NCBI GenBank assembly: GCA_012031265.1
Contig: JAAUTY010000052.1
Span: forward strand, 1 to 34,898
DNA from: Spirulinaceae cyanobacterium SM2_1_0
GTDB lineage: Bacteria; Cyanobacteriota; Cyanobacteriia; Cyanobacteriales; Spirulinaceae
Direction of reading: 5' to 3'
DNA: 34,898 bases
Shown: piece by piece, positions 25,641 to 34,566 of the stretch
Position numbering within the stretch: position 1 is the first letter of the stretch
Layout of the letters: each line of letters starts with the position of its first letter
Notes under the pieces: model-generated
Database searches by the model: none
What the model saw: only the letters and a program-made list of their open reading frames with translations
Told to the model about the DNA's origin: nothing
Translations under genes and position numbers: made by a program

Positions 25641-26327
25641 ATGCGCTGGTTTGAGCGGCGATCGCGCCGATGGCGTTGGTGTTGCGGGGCATTAGCCCTA
25701 ATGGCACTCTTGCTCAGTGTCTGGCTACTCCCCTTGGCAGCGCGGTTGCAAGCCAATGCTCGTGCGCCCGTGGATACCTTTCTCGTCCTGGGCGGCAGCA
25801 TCCGGCGGGAGCTGTACGTTGCCGAGCAAGCCAAGGCCTATCCAGAGGCACGAGTCCTGATTTCCAATGGTTCGCCCGATCCCTGTGTCTGGCTGATTTT
25901 CCAGCGCGATCGCACCCCCATGGACAACGTTTGGCTCGAACACTGCGCCCACAACACCTTTGACAATTTCTACTTCTGTACGCCCATTCTCACCACCTGG
26001 CAGAGCCGCCATATCCGCCTGATCACCTCCGAGACACACCTGCCGCGTGCCCTCTGGTTGGCACAGATTCACCTCGGCGCGCGCGGCATCTGGGTTGAAC
26101 CCGACATCGCTTCTGAGAGCGGCATCCCCGGCAACTGGGAAACTTGGTGGAAGACGGCTCTTGACGTAACGCGCAGCTTAGTTTGGGCGGCAGTTGCACC
26201 GCTTTTTCCCCCGCAGTGTGATGATGTCATCGCGCTCGCCGACGTAGACATCCAAGCCTGGCGACAGCAAGGCTTCAAATGCGAGCATCAGGCCGGTCTG
26301 GAGGATGTACGCCACCATCCTGATTGA
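25641..26327 (+). CDS. YdcF/DUF218-family membrane protein
   Basis: This 228-residue protein has one N-terminal membrane helix (about 14-35, CCGALALMALLLSVWLLPLA) and a DUF218 domain. The domain has DTFLVLGGSIRRELYVAEQA, VLISNGSPDP, a central LEHCAHNTFDNF and LITSETHLPRALWLA, with the conserved H of the last block kept. Relatives (SanA/ElyC/YdcF) are linked to envelope integrity, but their reaction is unsettled. The C-terminal 50 or so residues extend past the domain. It lies 64 bp upstream of the antiporter start on the same strand, possibly in one transcript. Confidence 0.85.
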   Translation: MRWFERRSRRWRWCCGALALMALLLSVWLLPLAARLQANARAPVDTFLVLGGSIRRELYVAEQAKAYPEARVLISNGSPDPCVWLIFQRDRTPMDNVWLEHCAHNTFDNFYFCTPILTTWQSRHIRLITSETHLPRALWLAQIHLGARGIWVEPDIASESGIPGNWETWWKTALDVTRSLVWAAVAPLFPPQCDDVIALADVDIQAWRQQGFKCEHQAGLEDVRHHPD

Positions 26328-26391
26328 CCCGTGAAACAAGCTGCTACGATTGGCAGTGTTAGTCCCTACCTGTCGCGAGTCACTGTCCAGC

Positions 26392-28002
26392 ATGAGCTTC
26401 ATCGCCAGCGCGACCCCAGAAGTTACTGATGCCGTCATCAAACAAAATCTTGAACAGTTTCTCGTCGTCCTCTCCGTCTCGCTCGGCGTCGCCACTCTTT
26501 CACGCCTCGTCAGTTGGTTCCGGCAGATTCCCTATACCCTACTGCTCGTCATCGTCGGCCTCGGACTCGCCTTTGTCAACGTGCGGCTGGTTAACCTGTC
26601 GCCAGAACTGATCCTCGAAATCTTCCTGCCGCCGCTCCTCTTTGAAGCCGCCTGGAATATGCGCTGGCGCGACCTGCGCGAAAATCTGCTGCCCGTCAGC
26701 ATCTTTGCCATCTTCGGGGTTGTGATTTCAGTCGTTGGCATCGCCTCATCGGTGAGTTGGCTGACGGGTCTGCCGATTCCCATTGCCCTCTTGCTGGGTG
26801 CGAGCTTGTCGGCGACCGATCCCGTCTCGGTCGTGGCGCTCTTTCGGGAGCTGGGCGCAAGCAAGCGACTCACTGTCGTGATGGAAGGCGAAAGTTTATT
26901 CAATGATGGCGTGGCCGTAGTCGCCTACCTGTTGCTGGTAGGTATTCCGCTGGGGATGGAGGAGTTTACGCTCCCGACGACGATCGCGCGCTTCGGAGTC
27001 TTTGTCGGCATCGGCATCGCCGTCGGCTGCCTTGTCGGTTTTGGGATCTCGTACCTGACCCAACGCTTCGACTACGCATTGGTAGAGCAATCCCTAACCT
27101 TGGTCTCCGCCTACGGGACTTATCTGATCGTCGAAGAGCTGGGCGGCTCCGGCGTCATCGGCGTCGTCACGGTTGGTTTGATTTTGGGTAACTTCGGCTC
27201 GCGGATCGGTATGAATCCGCGCACGCGCCTGATTGTCACCGAGTTTTGGGAATTTCTCGCCTTTTTTGTCAATTCCATCGTCTTTTTGCTGATCGGCGAC
27301 CAAATCAACTTTGGCAGTCTCGGCGGCAACATTGGGCTGATTCTGACGGCGATCGCCGCTGTCTTGGTTACCCGCCTGCTAGTCATCTTTGGGTTGGGTA
27401 GCATCAGCAACTGGCTCGGCAACCAAGACCTCAACTGGCGTGAATTAACCGTGCTCTGGTGGGGTGGTCTGCGCGGCGGTGTCTCGATCGCACTCGCCCT
27501 GAGCGTGCCGGCCGTACTCGATGGGCGACAGGAGATCATTGATGCCGTTTTTGGGGTTGTCCTCTTCACACTGCTGGTACAAGGCCTGACCACCCAACTC
27601 TTTCTGGAAAAGCTCGACCTAATCGGGGATCAGCCCCAACGCCAGCAATACTCAGAATGCCTCGCCCGTCGCACCGCCTTACGTCGCGTTCTCAAGTATC
27701 TCGAGGAGCTAGATCCCTCACCGGATGTCGATCCGGAGTTCTACCGCTATCAGCAGAGTTTGGTGAAGCAGGAATTAGCGAGCGTGGATGAAAAACAGGA
27801 AGCCCTGCAACAGGCGAACCCGCAGCTTCGTTCCCTCGATCTCGAACAGCTCCGGGAGCAGTTGCTAGACATCGAGGCAGATACTTATGCCGAGTACATT
27901 CGCGCCGGTCGCCTCAATCGCAATCTTTCGCCGGTCTTGCAGAGTGTCTTGGATGACGCGACACGCAAGGAGATTCGTCCAGACACAGCGGTCGGTTCCT
28001 GA
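26392..28002 (+). CDS. CPA1-family Na+/H+ antiporter
   Basis: This 536-residue membrane protein has about 11-12 hydrophobic helices (about 20-410) and a hydrophilic C-terminal tail of about 125 residues. CPA1 landmarks are present: SATDPVSVV with D143, and EGESLFNDGVAVV with N171 and D172, the ion-binding pair. WWGGLRGGVSIALALSVP is in a late helix. It should exchange Na+ for H+ at the plasma or thylakoid membrane, as cyanobacterial NhaS-type proteins do. ATG 26392 (MSFIASATPEV) was chosen; the frame is open 42 nt further upstream but without hydrophobic sequence. The tail may carry regulation. Confidence 0.93.
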   Translation: MSFIASATPEVTDAVIKQNLEQFLVVLSVSLGVATLSRLVSWFRQIPYTLLLVIVGLGLAFVNVRLVNLSPELILEIFLPPLLFEAAWNMRWRDLRENLLPVSIFAIFGVVISVVGIASSVSWLTGLPIPIALLLGASLSATDPVSVVALFRELGASKRLTVVMEGESLFNDGVAVVAYLLLVGIPLGMEEFTLPTTIARFGVFVGIGIAVGCLVGFGISYLTQRFDYALVEQSLTLVSAYGTYLIVEELGGSGVIGVVTVGLILGNFGSRIGMNPRTRLIVTEFWEFLAFFVNSIVFLLIGDQINFGSLGGNIGLILTAIAAVLVTRLLVIFGLGSISNWLGNQDLNWRELTVLWWGGLRGGVSIALALSVPAVLDGRQEIIDAVFGVVLFTLLVQGLTTQLFLEKLDLIGDQPQRQQYSECLARRTALRRVLKYLEELDPSPDVDPEFYRYQQSLVKQELASVDEKQEALQQANPQLRSLDLEQLREQLLDIEADTYAEYIRAGRLNRNLSPVLQSVLDDATRKEIRPDTAVGS

Positions 28003-28172
28003 GTTGCATGGAGGGTCTGGTTTGAAAGCCGACATTGCGGCAGGACGGCTACAGATTGGTCACCGAGAGGCTGCCGGTTGCGTCGCTCCCATGCGCAAAT
28101 CAATGTGGGTAGAGTCAAAACATCGATTTTGGGTTTGGCAACGAAAGCATTGAGCTTGCAGTACTCCAGGGA

Positions 28173-29513
28173 CTACTCCACCGACCGGATCGAAGCGCGC
28201 GGCACCGGGGCGTCACCCATACTCGCCTGCAAGACTTGGAAATACTGCTTGGCGACAAGTTCAGGGGTGAAGTGTTGTTGGAGGTAGCGGCGACCCGATT
28301 GACCGAGTGCGCGCGCCAGCTCCGGTTGAGCCGCCAGTTTACGAATGTAGTTGGCGAGGCTCTGAGCGTCGCCATTGTCAAAGGCACAGCCGCACTGAGC
28401 GGTAGCGAGGAGCGGTCGCAAGTATGAATGCGACTCACACACAGCGGCGACCGGCCGACCCGCTGCGAGGATGCCATACAACTTACTGGGGGCGACCAGC
28501 CCTTCGAGGCCGGGACTGATGCTCACTAACGACAGGTCGCAAGCGGTGAGTGAATAGGGTAGAACCGACTTGTCCTGAAATGGTAAAAATCTACAGTTCC
28601 GTAAACCTTTTTGTTGCACTTGCAGAATGCAAGCGTCCAACTGTGCGCCGCGTCCAATGAATACAAATTCGATCGGCTCATGACGCAGCAACTCCGCCGC
28701 GGCTACGAGGGTTGTCAGATCGTGGCAGCGACCGAGATTGCCGGAGTATTGCACCGTGAAGGTGTGGGTCAAGCCGAGTTGCTGCGCAAACCAGTTCTCG
28801 GACTTGGCTAGGGGTTGGATCTGCTCTGGATCGGCCCAACTGGGAATGACAGTCACTTTGTCTGCCAGTTCGGGAGCCTTGTCCAGGATGCGACGGCGCA
28901 TGGAAGTGCTGAGCACGATCGCCGCTTGTGCCCGCCGCCAGATCTTGCGATTGAGCCAATTCCAAAAGCGTACCAGCCAATGTCGCGGCGAGAGCACTCC
29001 GAGGCTGACCGCCACATCGGGGTAGATGTCGTAAAGCAAGCAGACGTAGGGCGTGCCAAAGAGACAGTTGGCCAAGTAGCTGAGGACGGGCAAGTAGGGT
29101 GGCTCGCTGGTCACCAACAACAGACGGCGGCGATTGCGGGGACGCAGGAGATACATGGCCGCCCGTAGGCAAAAGAGCATCCCGTTGATGGCGCGGCCGC
29201 GAATCCGCAACGGCCACAGGCGCGAAGTGCGCGATCGCCGCACGGCGACGCGGTTGGTGATTTCATGCTTGGGAGCCGAGTCTTTATCAAAGGCGTAGCC
29301 GGGTTGACCGGTAAAGACGCTGACCCTCAAACCAAGTCGGCTCAAATGAGTCGCCAGTTCACAAATTAGCTGTCCCGTTGCTGCATAATCCGGTGGGTAA
29401 AATTGGGTCAGAATCAACAGCTTCTTAGCCGCTATAACTGGAGGCTTAACCGGAGCTTGCTTGCGCCACGGCTCGGAAAACTCTGAGGCGCTGGGGACGT
29501 GCTTATCTAACAT
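28173..29513 (-). CDS. GT4 glycosyltransferase, WcaI-like
   Basis: This 446-residue GT-B enzyme starts after a 30-residue leader with LLILTQFYPPDYAATGQLI, the WcaI-type N-terminal motif. A Rossmann switch region VQYSGNLGRCHDL follows. The sugar-nucleotide region is GLEGLVAPSKLYGILAAGRPV, with the donor-binding acidic residues shifted relative to the classic E-x7-E. WcaI-like enzymes add sugars in exopolysaccharide repeat-unit assembly at the inner membrane. It lies alone on the minus strand, 553 bp downstream of the SGNH/glycosyltransferase cluster, and is likely part of the same surface-polysaccharide function. Acceptor and donor cannot be told. Confidence 0.88.
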   Translation of the reverse strand: MLDKHVPSASEFSEPWRKQAPVKPPVIAAKKLLILTQFYPPDYAATGQLICELATHLSRLGLRVSVFTGQPGYAFDKDSAPKHEITNRVAVRRSRTSRLWPLRIRGRAINGMLFCLRAAMYLLRPRNRRRLLLVTSEPPYLPVLSYLANCLFGTPYVCLLYDIYPDVAVSLGVLSPRHWLVRFWNWLNRKIWRRAQAAIVLSTSMRRRILDKAPELADKVTVIPSWADPEQIQPLAKSENWFAQQLGLTHTFTVQYSGNLGRCHDLTTLVAAAELLRHEPIEFVFIGRGAQLDACILQVQQKGLRNCRFLPFQDKSVLPYSLTACDLSLVSISPGLEGLVAPSKLYGILAAGRPVAAVCESHSYLRPLLATAQCGCAFDNGDAQSLANYIRKLAAQPELARALGQSGRRYLQQHFTPELVAKQYFQVLQASMGDAPVPRASIRSVE

Positions 29514-30066
29514 TATGAATGGATGAGAACCCTAGCTAAATTAACGGCTGCCAGCGACCGGACTAAACGGCGATTGCCTGCACCGAATTCAGTCGCGCAA
29601 GCATTGAGTCCAATTTCGACAATCAACAGCAGCCATTCCCCGAGTTCCTCTATAATCGCCGGTGCGAACCAAATTTCAGCAAACGTCCGCCAACATGTCA
29701 TTGATAGCCCAAGTAAGGAAGCAATGACAAGAGTACAGAAACTGTTGTGCCATTGGCGTCATTATAATCTGAGCAGAAGCGCAACCGTAATTTGTACGAG
29801 AAAATACTGAGACGCCACCGCATTAATACAGATTGACGAGTAGAAATACAGTCTCAATCTAAAGAATTAACCACTCGAGAGCCAGCGCTCACAACAAGAT
29901 TCTCAAGCTGAATTTCGCCTGGTCAGAATTAATTGGAACTGGGCAATAACTGCTCCCCATGCGTAAGTCTGCTTAAGAATACCCCAAGGATGGGCGTGGT
30001 TGCTCCCGAGCCGCCGAAAAATTGGCGGCAGCCCTCAAGGGCAAAGCTGCTGCTGCTGGCGAGCCG
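29514..30066. other. Long intergenic region
   Basis: This 553-bp gap sits between the WcaI-like gene and the SGNH hydrolase gene, both on the minus strand. It is AT-richer than its neighbours. Two open frames of 62-95 codons exist here, but neither has a recognisable start context, composition or family. It presumably holds the promoter of the WcaI-like gene and the 3' end signals of the upstream cluster. I see no repeat or RNA gene. Confidence 0.5.
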
Positions 30067-31041
30067 CTAGTCCGCCCTGCCAACAGAGTTGCGCGATCGC
30101 ACCTGAGCCACCGCCCGATTGCCCAGAGGCGTCAGGTGGGTGCTATCGCGGAAAAATGGCTCCACCTCGCGCCAAAAGCGGTAGCGCCAGGCCTCATGCA
30201 CATCCGCCAGCGGCACTGCCAGCGCCTGGAGCTGCGCTTGCAACGCCGACTTGTAAGGCGGCTGGGGATCATCGCCCCAGACATCGAGAAGATTGGGCGT
30301 GTAGACGACCATCACCGCCACCTGCTGCTGACGCGCCAGTTGCACCATCGCCGCCAGTGCTTGGAGATTTTTCATCACTTGCGCCTCGAGAACCGCAGCC
30401 GTCGGCGGCTCGGGCGGCGGCAGTAACGGTTGTGATCGCCAACGCCACCAGCGTGGCTGCAAGTAGCGCCGCCAGAGATAGCGTGTCCAGAGTTCTTGCC
30501 AAGCGAGCAACGGCCTGCGGCTGGGGAAGTCCGGATGGTTGCCAACCACCGCGCTGGTACTCGTCGGCTGCACCAGATCATGGGTGCCGACAAAGATGAT
30601 CAGCAGGTCACTGTCGAAGAAGCCAAAAGTCTGGAGATAAGCCAACTGGTTGCCCAGGCCCCAAGAACCCGCTGAGGCATTGAGCAGCTCCACTGACTGC
30701 CCCTGCGCCGTCCAAATCGCTGCCATGTAAGCCGGGATCGTTTCCGACTGATCGGCCAGGGTGCCACCGTTGAGCACCGAGTCGCCGGTCAGCAGGATGC
30801 GAGCTTGGTCGGGCGATCGCGGTTCCAGCGGTGGCTCCGAGCGCTGCGAATACTGGTTGTAGCGAATGCGATTGCCAAATCGCCGCAGGTCTTGGTCGGG
30901 CTGGAAGCGGTAACCGAGCGCCGGATCAGCTTGCAGCAACACCGGATTGCCGAGACCAAAACCCCAGCGTAAGGCGAATTCACTGGCGATCGCGATCGCC
31001 AGCAACCCAACCGCCCACCTCTGCCATCCCCAGCGGCGCAC
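30067..31041 (-). CDS. Membrane-anchored SGNH/GDSL hydrolase
   Basis: This protein of about 324 residues has an N-terminal membrane helix (WAVGLLAIAIASEFALRWGF). The SGNH blocks follow: ILLTGDSVLNGG (block I, Ser in GDS), NASAGSWGLG (block II Gly), IFVGTHDL (block III, His in place of the usual GxND Asn) and DSTHLTPLG (block V, D and H of the triad). Such enzymes act as O-acetyl esterases or acetyltransferases on polysaccharides. GTG 31039-31041 was chosen because GAGG lies 9 nt upstream; the frame is open to 31155 but that overlaps the upstream glycosyltransferase. The start is 14 nt after that gene, so it is the last gene of an operon. Confidence 0.82.
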   Translation of the reverse strand: MRRWGWQRWAVGLLAIAIASEFALRWGFGLGNPVLLQADPALGYRFQPDQDLRRFGNRIRYNQYSQRSEPPLEPRSPDQARILLTGDSVLNGGTLADQSETIPAYMAAIWTAQGQSVELLNASAGSWGLGNQLAYLQTFGFFDSDLLIIFVGTHDLVQPTSTSAVVGNHPDFPSRRPLLAWQELWTRYLWRRYLQPRWWRWRSQPLLPPPEPPTAAVLEAQVMKNLQALAAMVQLARQQQVAVMVVYTPNLLDVWGDDPQPPYKSALQAQLQALAVPLADVHEAWRYRFWREVEPFFRDSTHLTPLGNRAVAQVRSRNSVGRAD

Positions 31042-31055
31042 CTCCACCAACCTCG

Positions 31056-32300
31056 CTACAACGAAGATTGCGGAACCAAGTTGCCGGTCGGCAATGGCTG
31101 ACGCGCGGCGATCGCCATGTAAGCCGTGGTCAATTGCGCCGCGATCACCGGCCAACTATAGCGCTCCGTCGCCAGTTGCCGACCGTTGGCCCCGAAGTGT
31201 TGCCGCTGGGACGCATCGGTCAGCAGAGACGCCAGAGCAGCCTGCCAGGCTGCCGCCTCGCCCGGTACGACCAGACCCGCTTGCGCCGCCACGATTGCGG
31301 GCGCGATCTGCACCGCTGGCGTGACCACGACCGGCAAACCTGCCACCATCGCTTCGGCCACAGCGATCGCAAAGTTCTCGGCATAGGACGGCAACGCAAA
31401 CAGATCGCTGCCTTGTAGCACCAACTCCTTATCGGCCCCCGTAACAAAGCCTGCGAAGGTGACACGATCGCCGAGTCCGCAATCTTGAACTTGTTGCCGC
31501 AGTTGCGCTTCGTATTCTGCCGCGGCCGCTGTTCCCGCCAGCAGGAGGTGAAAGTCAGCCTCGGGTTGCTGCGATCGCCAGCGACCCAGAGCCTCGATCA
31601 GCAACTCGGGGCGCTTCTTGTAGTGCAGTCGTGAGAGAAAGAGAAGAATTGGCCGTGTGGGGGCAATGCCATAGCGTTGCCGCAACTGTTGCCCGGCGTC
31701 GGGAATCGTAGCCCCCACTTGCACCCCCAGCGGCAACACCAGTGTTGGTGCACTGACCCCAAAGTTGCGAACATCCTGTGCCTCGCCGTCCGAGGTGCAG
31801 TGAACGGCGGCGGCACGGTTCAAGTTGCGGCGCTCGATCAGGCGGCTGTAGAGTTGCTTTTTGCGGCGGCTCTGGGCCAGCGCCCAAGGGGAAAGTTGGC
31901 CCATGGTTCTGACCGTGTAGGGGATGCCTTGCCAGCGGGCGATCGCCCCGGCACAGGTCGGCCCGTAGGAGAAGAGGTAATGGTGATCGAGCACATCGTA
32001 ATGGCGCAAGTTTTGCCAGAGCCAGCGCGTCCAAGGGGCAGAGAAGAGAAAGCTGCGATCGCCCCCCAACGACACCCCAGGCTGCTCGCCCCCGAAGCGC
32101 GGAAAGAACCAGACTGGCAATCCTCGATACTCACAACGCTGCTGGAGCGGCACATCGAGCACGGTAGCGCCGCTGTCATTCGTTGTGGCAATTTCCACCT
32201 CGACGCCGCGATCGCGCAAGGCCCGCCCCAGGTTCAGCACCACCTGCGTCGGCCCACCGCGCACAGCGGCAATCGAAGGAATGACGTGGAGAACTTTCAC
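31056..32300 (-). CDS. GT4 glycosyltransferase
   Basis: This 414-residue GT-B enzyme has the N-terminal glycine-rich loop IPSIAAVRGGPTQVVLNLGR. Its nucleotide-sugar site is LLFLSRLHYKKRPELLIEAL. An E-x7-E donor motif is seen in YAENFAIAVAEAMVAGLPVV. These enzymes transfer a sugar from an NDP-sugar to a growing lipid-linked glycan on the cytosolic side of the membrane. The ATG at 32298-32300 lies 15 nt past the upstream glycosyltransferase's stop, and the gene ends 14 nt before the SGNH hydrolase start, so all three look co-transcribed. The specific sugar is not predictable. Confidence 0.92.
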   Translation of the reverse strand: MKVLHVIPSIAAVRGGPTQVVLNLGRALRDRGVEVEIATTNDSGATVLDVPLQQRCEYRGLPVWFFPRFGGEQPGVSLGGDRSFLFSAPWTRWLWQNLRHYDVLDHHYLFSYGPTCAGAIARWQGIPYTVRTMGQLSPWALAQSRRKKQLYSRLIERRNLNRAAAVHCTSDGEAQDVRNFGVSAPTLVLPLGVQVGATIPDAGQQLRQRYGIAPTRPILLFLSRLHYKKRPELLIEALGRWRSQQPEADFHLLLAGTAAAAEYEAQLRQQVQDCGLGDRVTFAGFVTGADKELVLQGSDLFALPSYAENFAIAVAEAMVAGLPVVVTPAVQIAPAIVAAQAGLVVPGEAAAWQAALASLLTDASQRQHFGANGRQLATERYSWPVIAAQLTTAYMAIAARQPLPTGNLVPQSSL

Positions 32301-32315
32301 GGCAGAGCACAGGGT

Positions 32316-33473
32316 TTAGGGCACGGCCAACAATCTGGCGAGCGTGCGGGTAAAGCGCGCCAGGCCATAGGCTTCAATGACTTTAGCGCGCAATTGCGCC
32401 GGTTGGTACAGCAGCGGGTGAGGGTAAGTTCCCTGCAAGAGCGTGATCAGAGTCTGGGCGATCGCCCCGACATCCCCCGGATCAACCAATGCTCCCAGCT
32501 CACCGTGACACAGGGCATCCAACGCCCCATCTTGGTTGCCACCGAGCACGGGTTTGCCGCAGGCCAGCGCTTCGAGATACACGATGCCGAAGCCCTCGCC
32601 GCGACTGGGCATGGCGAAGACATCGCCGAGGTTGTAGTAGTCCGGCAGTTCATCGTCGGGGACGAAGCCAACCAGGGTGACGCAATCGCTCAGGTCGAGA
32701 GCCTGGATTAAGCCTTCTAAACGGGGGCGATCGCTGCCCTTGCCAACAATCAGATAATGCACATCAGGAAATTGCTGACGAATCGTCGGCAGGGCCTGCA
32801 AAATTTGGTCGTAGCCCTTGTACGGCTGGCTGGCATCGAGACGGGTGACAGTGAGGAGCGTCGGTTGCTCAGGTCGCAACTGGTGGCGGTTCAGCAAATG
32901 GAGCGGCTTCGGGCCAGGGCGAAAGCACTCAGCCGCGAAGGTATTGGGCAAAATGACGACGCGCTGGGGATCGAGATCTTGCTCAGCGAGCAGGCGATCG
33001 CGCGTATAGCCACTGACGGCGAGAATGCGATCCGCTCGCCGCAGCGCATTCTGCAAATCAGGACGCCGAAGCTGCCAAACTTCAACACCATGGGCAACAA
33101 CCCAGTAGGGAATCCCCAGCCAGCGCTGGAGTTGCGCCGCGACCACCGCGAAATGGACGTGGCTGCTGATGATCAGTTCCGGTCGCTGGAGCGCGCCCCA
33201 AGCCGCGATTTGAGCCGCGAAGGCGGCGGTGCGCCAGCGCAGCGGCACGCGACCGCTACAGTGGAAGCGCGTCTGGGGCAAAATCGTCGGCGTCGGCGGC
33301 GCGGCGCGATCATGTTTGAGAAAAACGCGGTAGCGGCGCTCGGGCAAGATGCCTTGCAGGGCGGCGAGCAAGAAGAGGGAATAAACCTGAATGCCGCCCT
33401 TGAATTCAAAAATATTCGGAAACCACAAATGCAGGCGACGCGGCCCACCACCGCTGGGCTTGCGAACCTTCAT
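32316..33473 (-). CDS. GT4 glycosyltransferase
   Basis: This 385-residue GT-B enzyme starts MKVRKPSGGGPRRLHLWFPN and has the acceptor-side glycine motif IFEFKGGIQVYS. Its donor site includes LLTVTRLDASQPYKGYDQIL and the E-x7-E motif in SRGEGFGIVYLEALACGKPV. ATG 33471-33473 overlaps the methyltransferase stop in the form ATGA (4 nt), indicating translational coupling; an in-frame codon further upstream (33500) lies inside the methyltransferase gene. The next gene follows after 15 nt. It likely adds one sugar in the same surface glycan as its neighbours. Confidence 0.92.
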   Translation of the reverse strand: MKVRKPSGGGPRRLHLWFPNIFEFKGGIQVYSLFLLAALQGILPERRYRVFLKHDRAAPPTPTILPQTRFHCSGRVPLRWRTAAFAAQIAAWGALQRPELIISSHVHFAVVAAQLQRWLGIPYWVVAHGVEVWQLRRPDLQNALRRADRILAVSGYTRDRLLAEQDLDPQRVVILPNTFAAECFRPGPKPLHLLNRHQLRPEQPTLLTVTRLDASQPYKGYDQILQALPTIRQQFPDVHYLIVGKGSDRPRLEGLIQALDLSDCVTLVGFVPDDELPDYYNLGDVFAMPSRGEGFGIVYLEALACGKPVLGGNQDGALDALCHGELGALVDPGDVGAIAQTLITLLQGTYPHPLLYQPAQLRAKVIEAYGLARFTRTLARLLAVP

Positions 33474-34105
33474 GCTGGTGCTGCCGTGCCACAGGTGCAA
33501 AAAAATTGTCCATTGCCCGCGCTCTCGCCCGTGACCGTCTGGACGGCGGTGAAGCCGAGGGTTTGCAGCCGGTGCTCGAGGTCAGGCGGATCGTAGGCGG
33601 TGAAGCCGTGTTCGGTCATCTGGCGCTGTTCCAGAAAGGCGCGGGATGCATAGGCGATCGCCAACCGTCCCCCTGGCTGCAAGACGCGCGCGCACTCGCG
33701 CAGCACTCGGTCGGCGTCCGACCAGAAGTATAGAGTGTTGACAGTGACGACGGCAGCAAACTGGTGATCGGCACCAGGAATCGCTTCCGCCGAGGCGGTG
33801 TGGAGTTGGAGTTGTTGGCGGGCGATCGCGGGCCGAAAACGCCGCTGCACGAAGGTCATTGCGGTGGCTGACGGATCGATGCCGGTCACCGGCAAGGATA
33901 AGGGCATCTCGAGCAGGCGCTGCAACAGGTCACCGCCGCCAAAGCCCAGCTCGAGCACGGGCTGCCCCGGCCGTAGGGCGAGTTGTGCCAGCGCCAGTTG
34001 ATTCATCGAGGCGTTGTCCCGATTGAGCAGGCGCAGCAGCAGCCGACCGCCCCAGCCGGAGGGGTTTTTGAGCTGTCGACAGAGGTAGATTTGGAAGCGA
34101 TTCAT
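33470..34105 (-). CDS. Class I SAM-dependent methyltransferase
   Basis: This 211-residue Rossmann-fold methyltransferase has motif I VLELGFGGGDLLQRL (about 50-64), an acidic post-I residue in VTGIDPSATAM, motif II-like AVVTVNTLYFWSD and motif III LQPGGRLAIAYAS. It is the Methyltransf_11/25 type. It heads the tight four-gene minus-strand cluster, where it may methylate a sugar or lipid intermediate; the substrate is inferred only from context. Start ATG 34103-34105 (MNRFQIYLCRQLKNPSGWGG). Its stop codon overlaps the next start by 4 nt. Confidence 0.88.
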   Translation of the reverse strand: MNRFQIYLCRQLKNPSGWGGRLLLRLLNRDNASMNQLALAQLALRPGQPVLELGFGGGDLLQRLLEMPLSLPVTGIDPSATAMTFVQRRFRPAIARQQLQLHTASAEAIPGADHQFAAVVTVNTLYFWSDADRVLRECARVLQPGGRLAIAYASRAFLEQRQMTEHGFTAYDPPDLEHRLQTLGFTAVQTVTGESAGNGQFFCTCGTAAPA

Positions 34106-34350
34106 GAGGGGGTGCGGGAGCAGCGGGCGATCGCGAGCCTACCAAAAAACGGTGACGCGGCGCGAGTACACCAAATTGATCCCGCTTGAGCGGATTTTTG
34201 CTCTTGGTCTGTCAATTGACCCAACTGCGCCTGCGATCTGCGGTGACATATTCAAAATGAATTTTCTGCCAGTGAATTTGCTCAAACCACTCCCGCTGTC
34301 CTGCCTTCGTCTGCTCATCTTGCCGCGTAAGGTAAAAATCCTCGCCTCGC
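34106..34350. other. Upstream region of the polysaccharide cluster
   Basis: This 245-bp stretch presumably contains the promoter of the methyltransferase-led operon. A CCCGCTTGAGCGG inverted word lies near 34182-34194. The minus strand has a 61-codon open frame (34212-34397, with GEDFYLTRQDEQTKAGQREW) that overlaps the VapC remnant in another frame. I do not recognise it and do not call it a gene. Confidence 0.45.
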
Positions 34351-34479
34351 TCATGCCCACACCCGCTTGATCGAATACAGATCAAATTTTTCGTCACGAC
34401 TCACAATATCCAATGAGTAATTCATTGTCTGAGCTACCAAAAGGCGATCGAACAGATCTCGATGTTCTTGAGTAAGTGG
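34351..34479 (-). pseudogene. PIN/VapC-type toxin C-terminal remnant
   Basis: The minus-strand frame ending at TGA 34351-34353 reads PLTQEHRDLFDRLLVAQTMN, then YSLDIVSRDEKFDLYSIKRV, then WA. This is the C-terminal third of a VapC-like PIN domain, with the HRDxFDRLLVAQ helix and SRDEKFD with its catalytic-type Asp. An in-frame TGA (34480-34482) sits immediately upstream and the first two thirds, including the first catalytic Asp, are not found. It is therefore a decayed gene, in a region that also holds an IS remnant. Confidence 0.75.
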
Positions 34480-34566
34480 TCAATCAGCATAGTAACTATT
34501 CAGGGGGTAAGCTGAAGAACATCTAGAATGCGTAGTGATACAACCTAAATTTAGAGGAAGTGAGTA

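Noticed and set aside
29523-29810. 95-codon plus-strand open frame in the long intergenic region
   Set aside because: It has no family, biased composition (Ser/Asn/Arg mix), no convincing ribosome-binding site and no supporting neighbours.
31677-32711. 344-codon plus-strand open frame across two glycosyltransferase genes
   Set aside because: It spans the junction of two real minus-strand genes, is rich in His/Gln/Arg as expected of a GC-rich complement, and has no known domain.
34212-34397. 61-codon minus-strand open frame upstream of the methyltransferase gene
   Set aside because: It overlaps the VapC remnant in a different frame, and I recognise nothing in it. It may be a shadow or another decayed piece.
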